Source of the DNA: Parelaphostrongylus tenuis
Taxonomy: Eukaryota; Nematoda; Chromadorea; Rhabditida; Metastrongylidae
Direction of reading: 5' to 3'
NCBI GenBank assembly: GCA_019055375.1
Contig: JAHQIW010007023.1
Location: 1 to 64,000, forward strand
Length of the DNA: 64,000 nucleotides
The number at the start of each line of letters is the position of its first letter. Within the stretch, counting starts at the first letter, position 1. Below the pieces are notes generated by a model. The model was given only the letters and a program-made list of their open reading frames with translations. It was not told where the DNA came from and did not search any database. Positions 1-10,729 of this stretch are shown here, piece by piece. A program made the translations under genes and the position numbers.

Positions 1-180
1 GATGGACCAGTGTCATTGTACACTATGCCATCACCACTTCCACATACGCCTCCCTCCTTGCTACAATGCAGGGCATAATGTGGGGCGGGGGTCACTGATG
101 AGGAGGACGAGCCTCCGAAACACCGGTGTATGGCCCTGGCGTACCAACCTCGTTTTAGGCTAAAAACATTCTTTTTTTTG
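1..180 (+). repeat. Hammerhead-bearing repeat, family A, forward arm
   Basis: This arm recurs inverted at about 960-1140 and again in forward orientation at about 1415-1600. It runs from GATGGACCAGTGTCAT, through a hammerhead core, to an ACCTCGTTTTAGGC/ACATTCTTTTTT tail. The left end is cut by the window edge. The stretch 181-959 between arms contains no exon or further repeat that I can recognise. Confidence 0.8.
88..137 (+). ncRNA. Hammerhead ribozyme (type I, loop-less stem III), family A
   Basis: The core reads CTGATGA (95-101), then stem II GGAGG/CCTCC (102-106 and 112-116, five pairs), then GAAA (117-120). Stem III is the self-complementary ACACCGGTGT (120-129) with no loop. Position 130 (A) is the predicted cleavage nucleotide. 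Stem I pairs GGGTCA (89-94) with TGGCCC (131-136), with one G-U wobble. All invariant core residues are present. Predicted self-cleavage lies between 130 and 131; activity is inferred, not shown. Confidence 0.85.
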
Positions 181-959
181 GATTTGAACTAGATTTAGTA
201 GAATTGACACGATTTCGAACACCTTTTTGGCTTAGAAAAGTTGATCTTTGGTCATGAAGTGCTTCTGATTCCAGATTGTTTAGAGATTCGTTTCAATCAA
301 GCGCCCTTAGGGAATATTGATTGTTCTAATGAATTTCAACTAGTCTGGTTGACGAATTGCATCTCCATCTAGGAAAACAAACTTCATCGATGTGAAAAGT
401 TGCAATCCGTTTTCGAAAAAGTAATATATTTCGGAGACATTGACGTGGAGTAGGGATTGACAGCAAAAACGAATACAAACAAGAAGAAAAGTTGGGTAAA
501 TTCCCAATCTGATGTGATATTAGCTTATGGAGAGCTGAGGAGCAGTCCAACTATCGACTTTATTTCGATATCACTTAAAATGTTGGATAGTCAATTTTTA
601 TCCATTAGGTGAGCTGATAACTATAGTTCTTATTTTGCTTCCACTTTTTTTGTTCGTAAGTAAAATTTTTGTTTTTTTAAGGAATAACGTGGGCGTTCAA
701 ATCTGGTATGATTTCTGTGTTTTTCTGACTGCGTTTAGTATGAGTTTTTTCCATGATATTATTTATTCAAGTAGCTGACAGTTCTACTGTTTCGTCTTCT
801 TCGGAGCCTGGATAGGTCAGGTTGTTGACAACTCACTCAGCCAAACACTTCCATTACTTCATTCGTAAAAATCACCAAACTCAAATTTCAGTCGCGTCAA
901 AGACAAAAAACTAAACTTCAACATACTCACCTCTCTTTAGAAGTCTTTACAAGTCTCAG

Positions 960-1640
960 AAGTTCAAAAAAGAATGTTTGGAGCCTGAACGAGCTTGGTA
1001 CGCCAGGGCCATACACCGGTGTATCGGAGGTTTCGGCCTCCTCGTCAGTGACCGGTTCCCCAGATTAAGCCCTGCATTTTAGCAAGGAGGGAGGCGAATG
1101 TGGTGGTGGAATAGTGTACAATGACACTGGTCCATCACCATTTCTCAGTCGATGAATTTCGGCTGGTAGACCAAAATTAATCCATATGATCGACTGTTTT
1201 CAAAACCTCGTGATAAACATTCTAAATAACTTCAAAAAAGAATGTTTAAAGTTTAAATGAGGTTGGTACGCCAGGGCCATATACCGGTGTTCAGAGGTTT
1301 CGGCCTCCTCGTCAGTGAGGAATTATTCTGAATGTTTATTACGAGGTTTCAAAAGCAGTCGATCATATAGATCTATTTTGGTCTACCAGCCGAAATCTAT
1401 CGAATGAAAAGTGGTGATGGACCAGTGTCATTTACACCATGCCATCACCACATACGCCTCCCTCCTTGCTACAATGCAGGGCTTAATGTGGGGCGGGGTC
1501 ACTGACGAGGAGGCCGAAACCTCCGAAACACCGGTGTATGGCACTGGCGTATCAACCTCGTTTAGGCTTTAAACATTCTTTTTTGGAATTATTTTGAATG
1601 TTTATAACGAGGTTTTGAAAACAGTCGATCATGTGGATTA
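960..1640. repeat. Nested inverted repeats of hammerhead family A
   Basis: This cluster holds at least three family A arms in alternating orientation: inverted at 960-1140, inverted and truncated at about 1235-1320, forward at 1415-1600. An outer palindrome joins 1141-1240 to 1320-1430 (AATTTCGGCTGG... against ...CCAGCCGAAAT) and includes GATCGACTG/CAGTCGATC. Two of the three hammerheads are decayed: about 1005-1054 (minus) reads GATA instead of GAAA, and about 1273-1318 (minus) has lost one A of GAAA. The layout suggests an element inserted into a second copy of itself. Confidence 0.75.
1495..1545 (+). ncRNA. Hammerhead ribozyme, family A
   Basis: CTGACGA (1502-1508), stem II GGAGG/CCTCC (1509-1513 and 1520-1524), GAAA (1525-1528), stem III ACACCGGTGT (1528-1537), cleavage nucleotide A1538. 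Stem I pairs GGGTCA (1496-1501) with TGGCAC (1539-1544), with one wobble and one mismatch. The stem II loop differs from the copy at 88-137 while the stem is kept. Confidence 0.8.
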
Positions 1641-1644
1641 GTCT

Positions 1645-2900
1645 CAGAAGTTTTTAGAAGAAGAATAGAAGTTATCATCTATAATTCCTGTATTTACTGA
1701 AAGTGCACCGCATGATGCGAAGAAATCGGTAGTTCAAACCGCTGGCGCACAGCGCGATTATCGTTATCTTCTTTACAAACTTTTTCTCCCTTCCAAAAAA
1801 TTTCCAGGTTTCTCGCATCATTTTGGTGCTCCATATTTTTGTATATACCCTCTCATTGATGCTAGCTATATACCTCTTAAAACTGAAAAAATTAGAAAGC
1901 AATCAAAAGTTTCTCAAAAATGATACTACACCCTGTATGCTGTGTCACTTCATCGAGAACTTTCAGCAGTTTTAGATTATTTGTGCAGTTCAGGAGTTGG
2001 AACCTGCATAGAATTGTAGAAGAGGCTTTGTTCTATCGACCTATGGGTATTAGCTCCCATTTTCATTATTTACTAAATAAGCTCGCTATGAAGGTCAAGC
2101 AACAAAATAACTACTCTAAGTAGAAAAAATGCCATCTTCTTTTCATTGCAACACCGTAGTGAGAAGGTTCTTTCAGAGCAAAGTAGTCGCAGTCTTTTAA
2201 GCTGTCTAATGATTACTGAAAGCTTAGTAAAAAAGCTTTGCTTAGAGAGAAAGACCTCAAAGTAGTAGTGTATCTCTGAAGATACACGCCTGTCCCGAAT
2301 GGGTTAACATTGATGGCAATGTAATCATTTAGATGATATTAAGAGAAAATTGAGAACACATATAAAACACATTCATATACTAGATGAACAAGCGAACAGC
2401 ATAGTGTTCAGAGGTTATACTGCAATAAACGTTTGGCCGTTGGTGTGATAGCGGTGCCATGTACAAGCAAAGTTCTTCTACGCCTCTGGATTTCACATGT
2501 TAGTTACAGATTTGCCTGGTGAACAAGAATACACTGATCAGACTCATTTGTAAGTTCATACAGATCACCATGTGAGCTAAATTATGATCTAATCATCTTT
2601 ATGGTGCTACAAATGGTGTAGAATACAGGGCGCATCTTTTTCAAATTTCTCATCTCTAAAGCTTCATCCAATGTTTATAAATGAAGATGGATTTTTGCCA
2701 TATATTTGGTAAGCTGCAGAATATACGAAATGTATCTAAGCAAACAAAGGTGCTTCAGTAGCCTTCTTTACTTTTTAGCCCACTCCAAAATTTTCACTGG
2801 TGAATAACTACAAGTTCTACATGAATTCTTTGTTTTCACTGTATTCTGCAATGGTACGATGCTTCGTAGTTCACATCGAAAAGAAGTGCCAGTGAAGCGG
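1645..2900. other. No gene or repeat recognised
   Basis: AT-rich sequence on both strands with only short ORFs. I found no exon-like segment with matching splice signals and no recognisable protein similarity. Confidence 0.4.
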
Positions 2901-2901
2901 T

Positions 2902-2972
2902 GACCTTTATGGTGTAATGGTAGCACGTGCCGCGGTAAGGATGAAATGCTCGTTCAACTCCCGTCTGAGGTC
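2902..2972 (+). repeat. tRNA-like sequence (pseudo-tRNA or SINE head)
   Basis: It has an A-box-like TGGTGTAATGGTAGCACG, a B-box-like GTTCAACTCC and complementary GACC/GGTC ends. The anticodon arm does not fold well. I read it as one of the decayed tRNA-derived repeats common in this window rather than a working tRNA. Confidence 0.5.
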
Positions 2973-3119
2973 GGGTTTTGTATATCGCTTAATATTCTTT
3001 GATGAACAATTGGAAAAGTCGATATCGTCGATCAGTTGACTGAGTTGTAAACCCAACAAAGATTCTTTATGTGTTCGCAAAAAAAAGTAAGGCTCAAATG
3101 GCCTTTGCTCAGAGCTCAT

Positions 3120-3490
3120 AAAAACCTAATCTTCCATAGATCTTTTCATTATTATCCGAGCCAACTTGTCATGTGGTCTGGTAAGGGCTCTTGTACAGCC
3201 CGATACACGTGTTTCGTCCTCACAGACTCGTCAGTTGGGCAGAACCCGTCGTCTTTCAATCTTTTTATAGTCAGTTCACTCAGGAGCCTTTCTGTCCCTA
3301 CAGAGAGTTATCGAAGACGAACCTTTTACTCACTATGTCACATGAAACGTTCACCTAACACAGGGTGTTGTACACTCGATTTCTCTATGGCTGGTATTTT
3401 TATCATATTATACCTTTGTTTTGAGTGTTTTGTTAAGAACACGCTCAAATTTAATCCTTTAATCTTTTATCTCAACCCTGTGAAAAATGA
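3120..3490. repeat. Hammerhead-bearing repeat, family C
   Basis: It shares with the loci at 5.8, 32.2-32.5 and 46 kb the order: a ribozyme ending in GGGCTGTACAAGAGCCC, a CAGGGTGTTGTACACTCGA segment, and TTTGAGTGTTTTGTTAAGA with CACGCTCAAAT. The 149-residue ORF over this stretch has no recognisable similarity and is best explained as a chance ORF in the repeat. Confidence 0.65.
3197..3241 (-). ncRNA. Hammerhead ribozyme, family C
   Basis: On the minus strand: CTGACGA, stem II GTC...GAC, GAAA, loop-less stem III ACACGTGT, then A as the cleavage nucleotide. Stem I pairs GCCCAA with TCGGGC at five of six positions. The core is intact. Confidence 0.75.
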
Positions 3491-5085
3491 AACACCTCGC
3501 AAGGAAAGAAAGCATTGAAAATAACTATTGTCAAATTTTTTCTCTCTTTGATTCATTGTATTATCAACGGATCCGACACCGAATGGATTCCCAACATACC
3601 CATAACAATAGGCGAAGTCAGCAGTCGGCAATAGTCCACATGCAGGAATATTTCCGGATTTGGACAAAAGAACGACGCTGACGTCAGATGATGACCCTAT
3701 AGTCTTATTTCTCTATGGATGCATGAATGACTCTATATGTTGGGCGGACGAGATGAAAATAATTTCCCTCGAGAAGCCTTGAAGGATAATAAAATTCATA
3801 TTACATCTGTCGTTCTTATGCGCTCATTTCGGCTCAATCAAATATAAGGGAGATGAAGAATTACCGATAATTAGATGACCTTGGGTCATATTGGATTCCA
3901 CTTGAGAGGCGATACAATTATAAAGGGATAGTGCATCGGTCTATCATGTTGTAAGACCTAGCCGTCAGATATCGTCATAAAGTACTAGGTAACATTTTTG
4001 GACAGGAAGATTCTATTTGACTATTCAATTTTAACAGATACCTATCCGTGTACATCGACTTCACTGAGTATGGTAAAGCTCAATCTGCTTGGTGCCTGTA
4101 ATACATGAATTCCTTAATTCACTCATCCCGAACAGACTTCGATGAAAGATAGAAAAGGAACAAGGCACCGGACGAAATATAACCATGCGAACAAGCAGGG
4201 TTTCCGAAAAGGATTTAGTATTACTGACCACTTCCACACGAGAACAAGTCTCATTGAGTATCACAAAAGATTGAGAGACCACCTCTCTGTCTCTACGAGA
4301 AATTTGTTAAGTGCTATATTTGCTCAGGACAGTACCTTGTCTTCTCTGTTGATCGAACCAGTTTCACGAAGTTGCTCTAGAAGTTGCTCTTCGACTAACA
4401 TTTCGATTCGTTTTGTCTTCTCCAGAGCCGATTGATCGGAGTCGATACACCCTACAGTCGTTCGTCGTTGTTGTGGTCTTCGGCTTTGTGCTCATTCAAG
4501 TCAGATCTTCTGAGAAGGAACACAGCTAATATGAGAACCTCGCCCAGCAATGCTCGTCTTGTACAGGACATTGTTGATGATATGACTGTCCAATGATAAC
4601 ACTTGTTTTTTATTGGAAAAATCACCTTTCAAAAATTGGTATAAGGCTTGGTAATATTTTAATAGCCGACTTCTGTTCAGTTTTGTACGTACTAATGAAT
4701 ACATATTTTCTTTGTTGATTAAGCCGGGTTTACGAAGTTGTTTCAGAGAAATTTTTCGACTAACGTTTCGACGTGCTTGTAGTGTTTTTCACATTTCACA
4801 AGGACTGAAACAAAAAATAAGAATAAGATAAGAATGTCGTATTTCTCATAGTAAGCATTGGCGTTGCTTCTACTACCAATGGCCTTGTTGGAGTGTCTTC
4901 AGCAATATTCTCTCTTATAATGATAGCAATGTCTCCTTTATCAGAGATAAAAAAATCTGTTTTATTAGAAAATAAGCACACTGTCATTGACGCGCTTCGA
5001 ATAAGCAATCATATAATCGATCACAATATCTTACTTTTTCTTCTTACTTCAATTACAATCAGTTTACTTCTGAAATTCAATACGG
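3490..5085. other. No gene recognised
   Basis: The short ORFs here carry no recognisable domain. A motif of the form TTTACGAAGTTGTTTCAGAG with TTCGACTAACGTTTCGA near 4725-4775 has a weaker relative at about 4365-4410 and may be a decayed repeat. Confidence 0.35.
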
Positions 5086-5141
5086 CATAAGTCTTCACTT
5101 TAATCTGATAAGGATATGACATATTTTGAGCCATAGGTCTA

Positions 5142-5188
5142 GTGCTATATAGGCGCCTATTTCGTCCTATGGGACTCATCAGTAGCAC
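5142..5188 (-). ncRNA. Hammerhead ribozyme, family B, tandem copy 1
   Basis: Minus strand: stem I GTGCTA/TAGCAC (six perfect pairs), CTGATGA, stem II GTCC...GGAC, GAAA, loop-less stem III ATAGGCGCCTAT, cleavage nucleotide A. All core residues are present. The stem II loop is one base shorter than in the other family B copies. Confidence 0.88.
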
Positions 5189-5423
5189 CCTCCCTCGGTT
5201 CCGTCGATCCCTTGAGGTAAACAATCCTCTAAAGGAGCCGACGCCGAGTAAAATTAAGCACCCAAAGTAGGGTGATGTTATTACCTGACTTTGTGGTGAC
5301 CGGCAGTCGAGCTTACGGCTTTTAAAATGAACTATACTTCTTCTATCGACTGCTTTTTTTACAGACCCGCTCAAAATGATTTAATCTGATAAGGATATGA
5401 CATATTTTTGAGCCATAGGTCTA

Positions 5424-5471
5424 GTGCTATATAGGCGCCTATTTCGTCCTATTGGGACTCATCAGTAGCAC
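5424..5471 (-). ncRNA. Hammerhead ribozyme, family B, tandem copy 2
   Basis: Minus strand: the same fold as the copy 282 bp upstream, with stem I GTGCTA/TAGCAC, CTGATGA, stem II GTCC/GGAC around CAATA, GAAA and the palindromic stem III. Core and stems are intact. Cleavage at both copies would release a unit-length RNA of about 282 nt. Confidence 0.88.
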
Positions 5472-5631
5472 CCTCCCTCGGTTCCGTAAGCTTTTAAAAG
5501 CCGTAAGCTCGACTGCCGGTCACCACAAAGTCAGGTAATAACATCATCCTACTTTGGGTGCTTAATTTTACTCGGCGTCGGTTCCTTTAGAGGATTGTTT
5601 ACCTCAAGGGATCGACGGAAACCGAGGGAGG

Positions 5632-5679
5632 GTGCTACTGATGAGTCCCAATAGGACGAAATAGGCGCCTATATAGCAC
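5632..5679 (+). ncRNA. Hammerhead ribozyme, family B, inverted copy
   Basis: Plus strand: GTGCTA (5632-5637), CTGATGA, stem II GTCC/GGAC, GAAA, ATAGGCGCCTAT, A, TAGCAC (5674-5679). It is identical in core and stems to the minus-strand copy at 5424-5471, so this locus encodes a ribozyme on both strands. Confidence 0.88.
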
Positions 5680-5700
5680 TAGACCTATGGCTCAAAATAT

Positions 5701-6235
5701 GTCATATTCTTCACTTTAGTTATTTTAGCAATTGAAATAACAATATGCCTGATAATCATTATTTGAGCCACGCATGTCAGTGTTCTGTCAATGAGGGCTG
5801 ACTTATAGAGCCCGATACACGTGTTTCGATCTTGCGATCTCGTCAGTCGGGCAGTTGCCCTTTCTCGTCTTTTGCTAATCTCTGTGGGTGCTCCAGTCCC
5901 CACAATAAGAGTTAGCGACGACGTACGTTTTACACTCTATGTCCAGTGAAGAACTCACCAAACACAGAGTGTTGTACACTCAAATGCTCGTGGCTAGTAT
6001 ATTCGTTATATCATATCTTTTGTTTCGAGTGTTTTCTTAAGACCACAGCTCAAATTTCAATATGCCTGATAATCATTATTTGAGATCGCAAGATCGAAAC
6101 ACGTGTATCGGGATCTATAAGTCAGCTCTCATTGAAGACCACTGACATGCGTGGCTCAAATAATGATTATCAGGCATATTGAAATTTGAGCTGTGGTCTT
6201 AAGAAAACACTCGAAATGAAAGTTATGAGATAACA
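5701..6235. repeat. Hammerhead family C fold-back element
   Basis: The two arms are inverted: TATGCCTGATAATCATTATT occurs forward at about 5738 and 6060 and reversed at about 6155. The left arm has an intact ribozyme. In the inner arm at about 6081-6113 (plus) the CTGAC part is missing, leaving GAGATCGCAAGATCGAAAC plus stem III and a partial stem I. Confidence 0.75.
5810..5852 (-). ncRNA. Hammerhead ribozyme, family C
   Basis: Minus strand: stem I GCCCGA/TCGGGC (six perfect pairs), CTGACGA, stem II GATC/GATC closed by a GCAA tetraloop, GAAA, loop-less stem III ACACGTGT, cleavage nucleotide A. This is one of the best-formed copies in the window. Confidence 0.88.
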
Positions 6236-9060
6236 ATGTATAAAATGGTTTGTCAGAGATAATGCTGCGCCCTGCATGTGATGCCACTCCATCACTAACT
6301 CTCAACAACTTTTTTCTGAAAATAAAACTCATAGAAGAGACGCTGTTCTGTCATGTTATGAGTGATAGCGTTATTATGTATCGATAAACTCTTTACTATG
6401 AGCATCGTTCGTCATTGAAATCCTTGTCGCTTGGCACGCACATCGATATAAACTACTTTACTTTTTCCTCTTTAGTTCAAAGCCATGAGGTGATTTTCTG
6501 TACTTCCTAAAGATCCAGTCTCTTGAAATAAGCTGTAAATAAGTTAATATTATCCACATGCACGTGGTCTTGGTGTGTCATTTGTCCAATAGAGACCTCT
6601 TGATCCGTCCCCTGTTTACGATGGATATCGTCCTACTCTTATAACAACGTAAGTTAATTCTCTTCTGTTTATTTCGCATCTCTACCACTAGCCTTTTTGA
6701 CAGGAATTTAGATCTCTCACTCTTTCGTCAGATACTGATGGGAGCATTCTGTTGCATACAATCTTGACTTCGCGATATTGTGATTCTCCACGTAGATTCA
6801 GATAGTTTGGCGTCACGATACTCTGTGCGAAAAGCCACAATCGTTTCAAAATTAGTAAGTGCTGCACACGTTCTCGTTAGTAAGGATTTCGGCATGCCAA
6901 TCTTTACATACAGCTTAGATATACATATTTGCTCTTCATAGACAACCAAAGCTTAACTCTGGACAGTGCCTTGGATTGGCGGTTGTAACATAAGAACAAA
7001 GTGGGATGATCCTACATTTGTTTTAGGATATGCTCTCCAACATAGTTTTGAAAGATTTCTCCTATCGACGTTCTACCTATTACAGCTGCACTTGGTTGAT
7101 CTTCCATTGTTTTAACGAATATAAGTGAATTAATAGCCAAAAGAAATATTAGCTCGGCTGCTGAGCAGTAGGCGCTAGAAGGATTTGATCTTTCAAGCGT
7201 AAAGCTAAACAATGCGTTGTCTGCCAACAGATCTACGGGAAGGTGTGATGCTTACGACCCGCAGTTTTAGATTGAGATGGCGGAGTGGACAATTCGTAAT
7301 TAATCGGAAAATCAACTTTCACGGAACTCGTTTGAGAAAACATAGAACTATCTCACACTGACTTTTTTGAAAAACTTTACGCGTTGCTTGTACATTGCCT
7401 TCAAACTGATGGCTGACGCCTTGGCGACATCGCCTTCCTGAGAGTCTGTATAATCTGATTAATCTGTGCTATACTATACCATACATAAATATTCTATCAG
7501 GATTTCCTAGATGTAGTGGCATTCTACTGAAAAATTAATCTCAATGTGTGACCCATTAGAGAAGACCCACCGTTGAACTCTCTACAAGAGAAAAGTGACC
7601 GATGTGTTGTCACACTCGATGATTTATGAATCTTACTCAAAGTAGGTATTCAGCCTAACTAGAGTGCGCTTCTATTTGTGATGCTCAAACACTTTTCACT
7701 TCTATTCTCCCTGCAATCTTGAGGTTTATCGGTCTCTTGAGTATACCGATCCTATAATTTTGACTCATTCCTCAGAATCCCACTATCGCCTCAAAGTCGT
7801 CACCATTAGATCTCTCTGTCCTATATGTATCTAGATGAGAACTTCTCAGACTTTTCGTCTTCACATCTAGTTGCTCTCTTGTGAACACAATGTGGCTTAC
7901 CGGCGCTTATGGATTCAACTTCAAATGCTTTGCAAGCTTCAGATTCAATGAGAAGTGCGGCGGTCTGTATCGCAGTTGCAATGACCGTCATGGCAAAATA
8001 GACATCCACATTTATCAGCTTTAATTCTGTATTTATCCACTTTATTAAAAGTGATATAGTGCCAAGACTATATGCCCATCAACATTGATTATAGTGTGAA
8101 ACTTAGAACTTTTGGAGGGAATCCAGCCGTAATCTCAGCTTTACGGGGCCTCTGATTGACCACTGCATTATCGGAACATTTGTTTTGCTATCATTCTTTC
8201 TGTGATGCAAGTTGTAGCTCTAGCATTGACTGACCACGACGGTGCTGCAAGCGTGACCATCTGCGAGAGTCATCCACTGCGACCGCACAAGTAGGACTTT
8301 TTCAAGTAGATCATCTTTGTAAATGAGACCAGGTGTCCTACGAGAATAGCACGCGCAATGTTCCACTGACTATTCGCGACAAAGACCCGGCAGTTTAATC
8401 AAAGCTAAAGTACCATACTCCGCCGATTATGTTCTCCGTTTTGCGGGATTAGCAGGGCATGCTGCTATGAAAACTGCTTGATAACAAGCAGACAATCAAT
8501 GCCGACGTCCACGGGTAACACTCTGGAAGATCGCCGTAGCAGTGTGAGAGAAGCATTTGAAACGATTCAAAGTCGCTTTCTCCGGGATACCGCTCGATCC
8601 AGCCCCATTTTATAGTCGATCTGCCACATTTTGGAGAAACTGAATTAGACCACGGTACCACATCCACCGTATAGCCCTAATATTGTTCAATTGAATTATC
8701 ATTCTATCGCGCCTGAAGCAGCATTTGAGGACAGAGAAAGTAGAAGGACTGCGACCAGATAAAAAAAATGACCTCACCAACTTCTTTAATCGCCAGCCTC
8801 ATTATTTTTGAGAAATAGGCGTATAGTCTTTGCCTAGCAAATGGTTGCATGTCATTGATCATGGTGATAATCGGGTCTCCAACTATTTACCGAACTTGAC
8901 CCAGAAAATAGGAATTTTCCCTTAAAAGCAAATTTTTCTTCCATCTGTTTTGTGCAGAATATTCTTGCACATCGTTTGGTACATTTTTGCACATACATGC
9001 TCAACAATGGAACCGTCACGGGCAGTCATTCGCATTTTAATGCTTTACGAGTTTTAATTA
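6236..9060. other. No recognisable gene; a few coding-like ORFs on the minus strand
   Basis: Minus-strand ORFs at 8667-8449, 8009-7821, 7227-7012 and 6949-6728 lie in order. The one at 7227-7012 follows a plausible acceptor (TTGGCAG) and ends in a stop, so a decayed or unfamiliar gene is possible. I recognise no domain, and the segments could not be joined with confidence. The rest shows nothing. Confidence 0.25.
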
Positions 9061-9084
9061 GGGCACAGTTTTCGAACTGCATTT

Positions 9085-9780
9085 GACAACTTCAATCAGG
9101 AAAAAGGCCGCCAAGTTGTGAGCAGAACTACGGCGTATATATTTGGTTTACAAACATTAGCAATGGAGATACTGATTTGGCCAATCAACCAAGACCCGGA
9201 AGACCGCGTGAATTTGATCGAGAAGCAATAATTGAAACGAGTAAAGAAGATCCGACTCTGTCAACCGGTGATTTGGCCGATGATTTCCAATGTTCGCACA
9301 AGCAGATCCGGAACATTTTGAAAGTGCCATGAACGCCGGTCAAACCATCAACGCTGAGCGATATTCTCAGCAACTGGACCGTTGCAGTCAAGTAATTCCA
9401 CGTCACCGCAGTCGCCAAGTCATTTTGCTTCAAAACAGTGCAAAGTCACACGTTACTAAGGAAATAAGGACGAAGTTGACCGATTTGGGCTGGGAGCACT
9501 AGGATCATCCGCTATCCGTCTGTCTCCGTCCGATTTCCACCTCTTCAGATCATTGGAGCACTGGTTGGGCAAGAAGTTTGGAGGCTCAATCATTTGGATC
9601 GAGAATTGACTGATTGCTTTGGATCGAAAAGTAATGAGTTTTATGAGCGCGGAATTGATTTTTGCCGATGCGTTGGCAGAATTGCATCCAGGTAGACGGA
9701 GAGTACTTCAATTAATGTTATCTGATACTCTCGATCACTTGGAAAAATGAATTTTTGGATGAAGTTCGGAAACTTAGTTA
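9085..9780 (+). pseudogene. Mariner-family transposase relic
   Basis: Translated pieces in shifting frames match mariner transposases. An N-terminal helix-turn-helix part has a PRPGRPREFD motif and STGDLADDFQCSHKQIRNIL. Then come the segment NAGQTINAERYSQQLDRC, a damaged catalytic stretch (VILLQNSAKSHVTKE, where the family has HDNARPH), and LGWEH followed by an S-D-x-H-L-F-R-like remnant in another frame. The part between the DNA-binding region and the INAERY motif is missing. Frameshifts and the loss of key acidic context make it dead. Terminal repeats were not clearly found. Confidence 0.75.
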
Positions 9781-9929
9781 TAGTCCTAATACGTATGGAA
9801 TGTAATATTTTACGTCACACAAATAGTCTGTTTAATGAGAGTTGAACGCATATATGCGTATTACACTATCATTCACCATTCAATCACATGCCATCAACAT
9901 TTCAAAGATTCTTGCAATTTATAGAAATC

Positions 9930-10110
9930 TATCTCATCGACTGTTTTTGAACCTCGCTATAAACTTCACTATAGTCTTTGAGAATGTTTAAACTTTTCGA
10001 GAGTACATCAGACTGGTACGTATTTTTCGGCGGTGTCGCCCGCTTCATCAGTGGCCCACACCCCACACTGAACCTTACTTTATAGCAGATATGAGGAGAT
10101 GAGGTTTATG
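9930..10110 (-). repeat. Decayed hammerhead family A repeat
   Basis: It has the family A flank (AGAATGTTTAAAC...GGTACG) and, on the minus strand at about 10010-10057, CTGATGA, stem II GCGG/CCGC and GAAA. Stem III is destroyed (AAATACG), so cleavage is not expected. Confidence 0.6.
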
Positions 10111-10289
10111 GTGATGAAAGTATAAAGTTAAAGGATAAACTCTTGGTCCCGATCGATGGGATGCGCTATGCATTCGTCTACAATATTTAACTTCGTTTTG
10201 AGGTTATTGAAGCATAGCTAGCCTTTACAATGACTCGCGATGACCACCGCTGTATCGAATCACTGCTTGTGATCTCTTCACGGCACGGG

Positions 10290-10440
10290 GCTGATTCCCA
10301 CTCCCCAATTCATGGAACGCCACAACGAAGGTAATTTCGAGATTGCAAGCGCATGTGGTCAACCATATTCTACGACCTTCAAAAAGAAGACAAAGAAGGA
10401 ACTAACTGCAAGACGTACCGGATCGACACAGCGAAAAAAT
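10290..10440 (+). repeat. SINE-B fragment (3' part)
   Basis: It has the body shared with 15.2, 18.7, 48.0 and 50.2 kb: CATGGAACGCCACAACG, then TTTCGAGATTGCAAG, then ATTCTACGACCTTC. The tRNA-like head is disrupted here. Confidence 0.55.
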
Positions 10441-10653
10441 CTGTGAGACGGATCAAGTAAAAAAAAGAAGTAATATCTCAACGGCATGTTTTCATGAGGT
10501 ACGAAGAGACAATCACGTTTGTCCCTCACAATTTCCATTTAACCACACTTATCATGTGAACGTTAGTCCGTTGAGTTCGAACAACGATATCTAGTATAAT
10601 CCACATATAGATTTTCCGTGCAATCGTGTTGAAGAAACTGTGATAATAGAACA

Positions 10654-10728
10654 GAACGCCGGTAGCGTAATGGTTAGCACGCGCCCTCGGAAAGGGTGAA
10701 ATGTAAGTTCGAATCCCGTCCGACGTTC
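10654..10728 (+). repeat. tRNA-like sequence
   Basis: The 75 nt cloverleaf candidate has end pairing GAACGCC/GACGTTC at six of seven positions, an A-box-like AGCGTAATGGTTAGCACG and a perfect B box GTTCGAATCCC. The anticodon arm (CCCT...AGGG) gives an abnormal loop. It is probably a tRNA-derived repeat rather than a functional tRNA, but it is the best-preserved of the simple copies. Confidence 0.5.
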
Positions 10729-10729
10729 A

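Larger units (their letters stand above)
5085..5700. repeat. Hammerhead family B: tandem unit plus inverted copy
   Basis: Two direct copies (unit starts near 5101 and 5381, marked by TAATCTGATAAGGATATGAC) are followed by an inverted copy ending near 5700. Equivalent ribozyme positions in the direct copies lie 282 bp apart (5142 and 5424). Between the second direct and the inverted copy the sequence folds back around CTTTTAAAAG near 5491. The same 283 bp unit recurs at 20436-20790. Confidence 0.85.

Noticed and set aside
3069..3518. 149-residue ORF
   Set aside because: Lies over a hammerhead family C repeat whose copies elsewhere do not keep the frame.
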